NCBI GenBank assembly: GCA_947304085.1
Contig: CAMZAC010000055.1
Location: forward strand, 1 to 5,157
DNA from: an uncultured Alphaproteobacteria bacterium
GTDB taxonomy: Bacteria; Pseudomonadota; Alphaproteobacteria; Rs-D84
Reading direction: 5' to 3'
Length of the DNA: 5,157 nt
The notes beneath the pieces are model-generated. The model was given only the letters and a program-made list of their open reading frames with translations, did not search any database and had not been told where the DNA came from. Shown piece by piece: positions 5,157-5,157 of the stretch (its first letter is position 1; each line of letters starts with the position of its first letter). Both the position numbers and the translations under genes were made by a program.

Positions 5157-5157
5157 T

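Overview
The window is AT-rich DNA using the standard bacterial code. It holds four protein genes and one tRNA, with about 480 bases of gene-poor but structured sequence in the middle. The tRNA has an encoded CCA end, and Shine-Dalgarno sites precede two genes, so this is a bacterium. A very large secreted-type protein mixing InlB/Listeria-Bacteroides (Flg_new) repeats with cysteine-rich modules resembles proteins I associate with uncultured AT-rich gut bacteria, including gut Alphaproteobacteria. That placement is an inference from style, not a demonstrated classification.

Layout: (1) 1-3066, plus strand: the C-terminal 1021 residues of a giant repeat protein whose start lies outside the window. 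(2) 3087-3674, plus strand: a type II thymidine kinase, 20 bases downstream, preceded by a perfect tandem duplication of its Shine-Dalgarno region. (3) 3673-3984: two copies of one strong hairpin terminator, a 3' remnant of tRNA-Arg next to the first, about 150 bases of hairpin-forming non-coding sequence, then an intact tRNA-Arg(ACG) on the minus strand. The repeats are offset by 203 bases and look like the footprint of an insertion or duplication at the tRNA 3' end. (4) 3985-4154: a divergent promoter region containing a 17-bp inverted repeat whose arms each run into a possible -35 element. (5) 4155-5156, plus strand: a two-gene unit of an unrecognised 141-residue basic protein and a HAD-family hydrolase resembling 5'(3')-deoxyribonucleotidases. 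A 14-bp perfect inverted repeat lies in the first codons of the latter.

The giant protein is probably exported and involved in surface or host contact. Thymidine kinase salvages thymidine to dTMP, while a nucleotidase of the predicted type would remove such phosphates. These two genes are in separate units, so a joint role is only a suggestion. I see no CRISPR array, transposase, integrase, riboswitch of a family I know, or replication origin. The best candidates for something undescribed are the tRNA-end duplication with its structured spacer, the paired promoter arms, and the hairpin inside the hydrolase gene.
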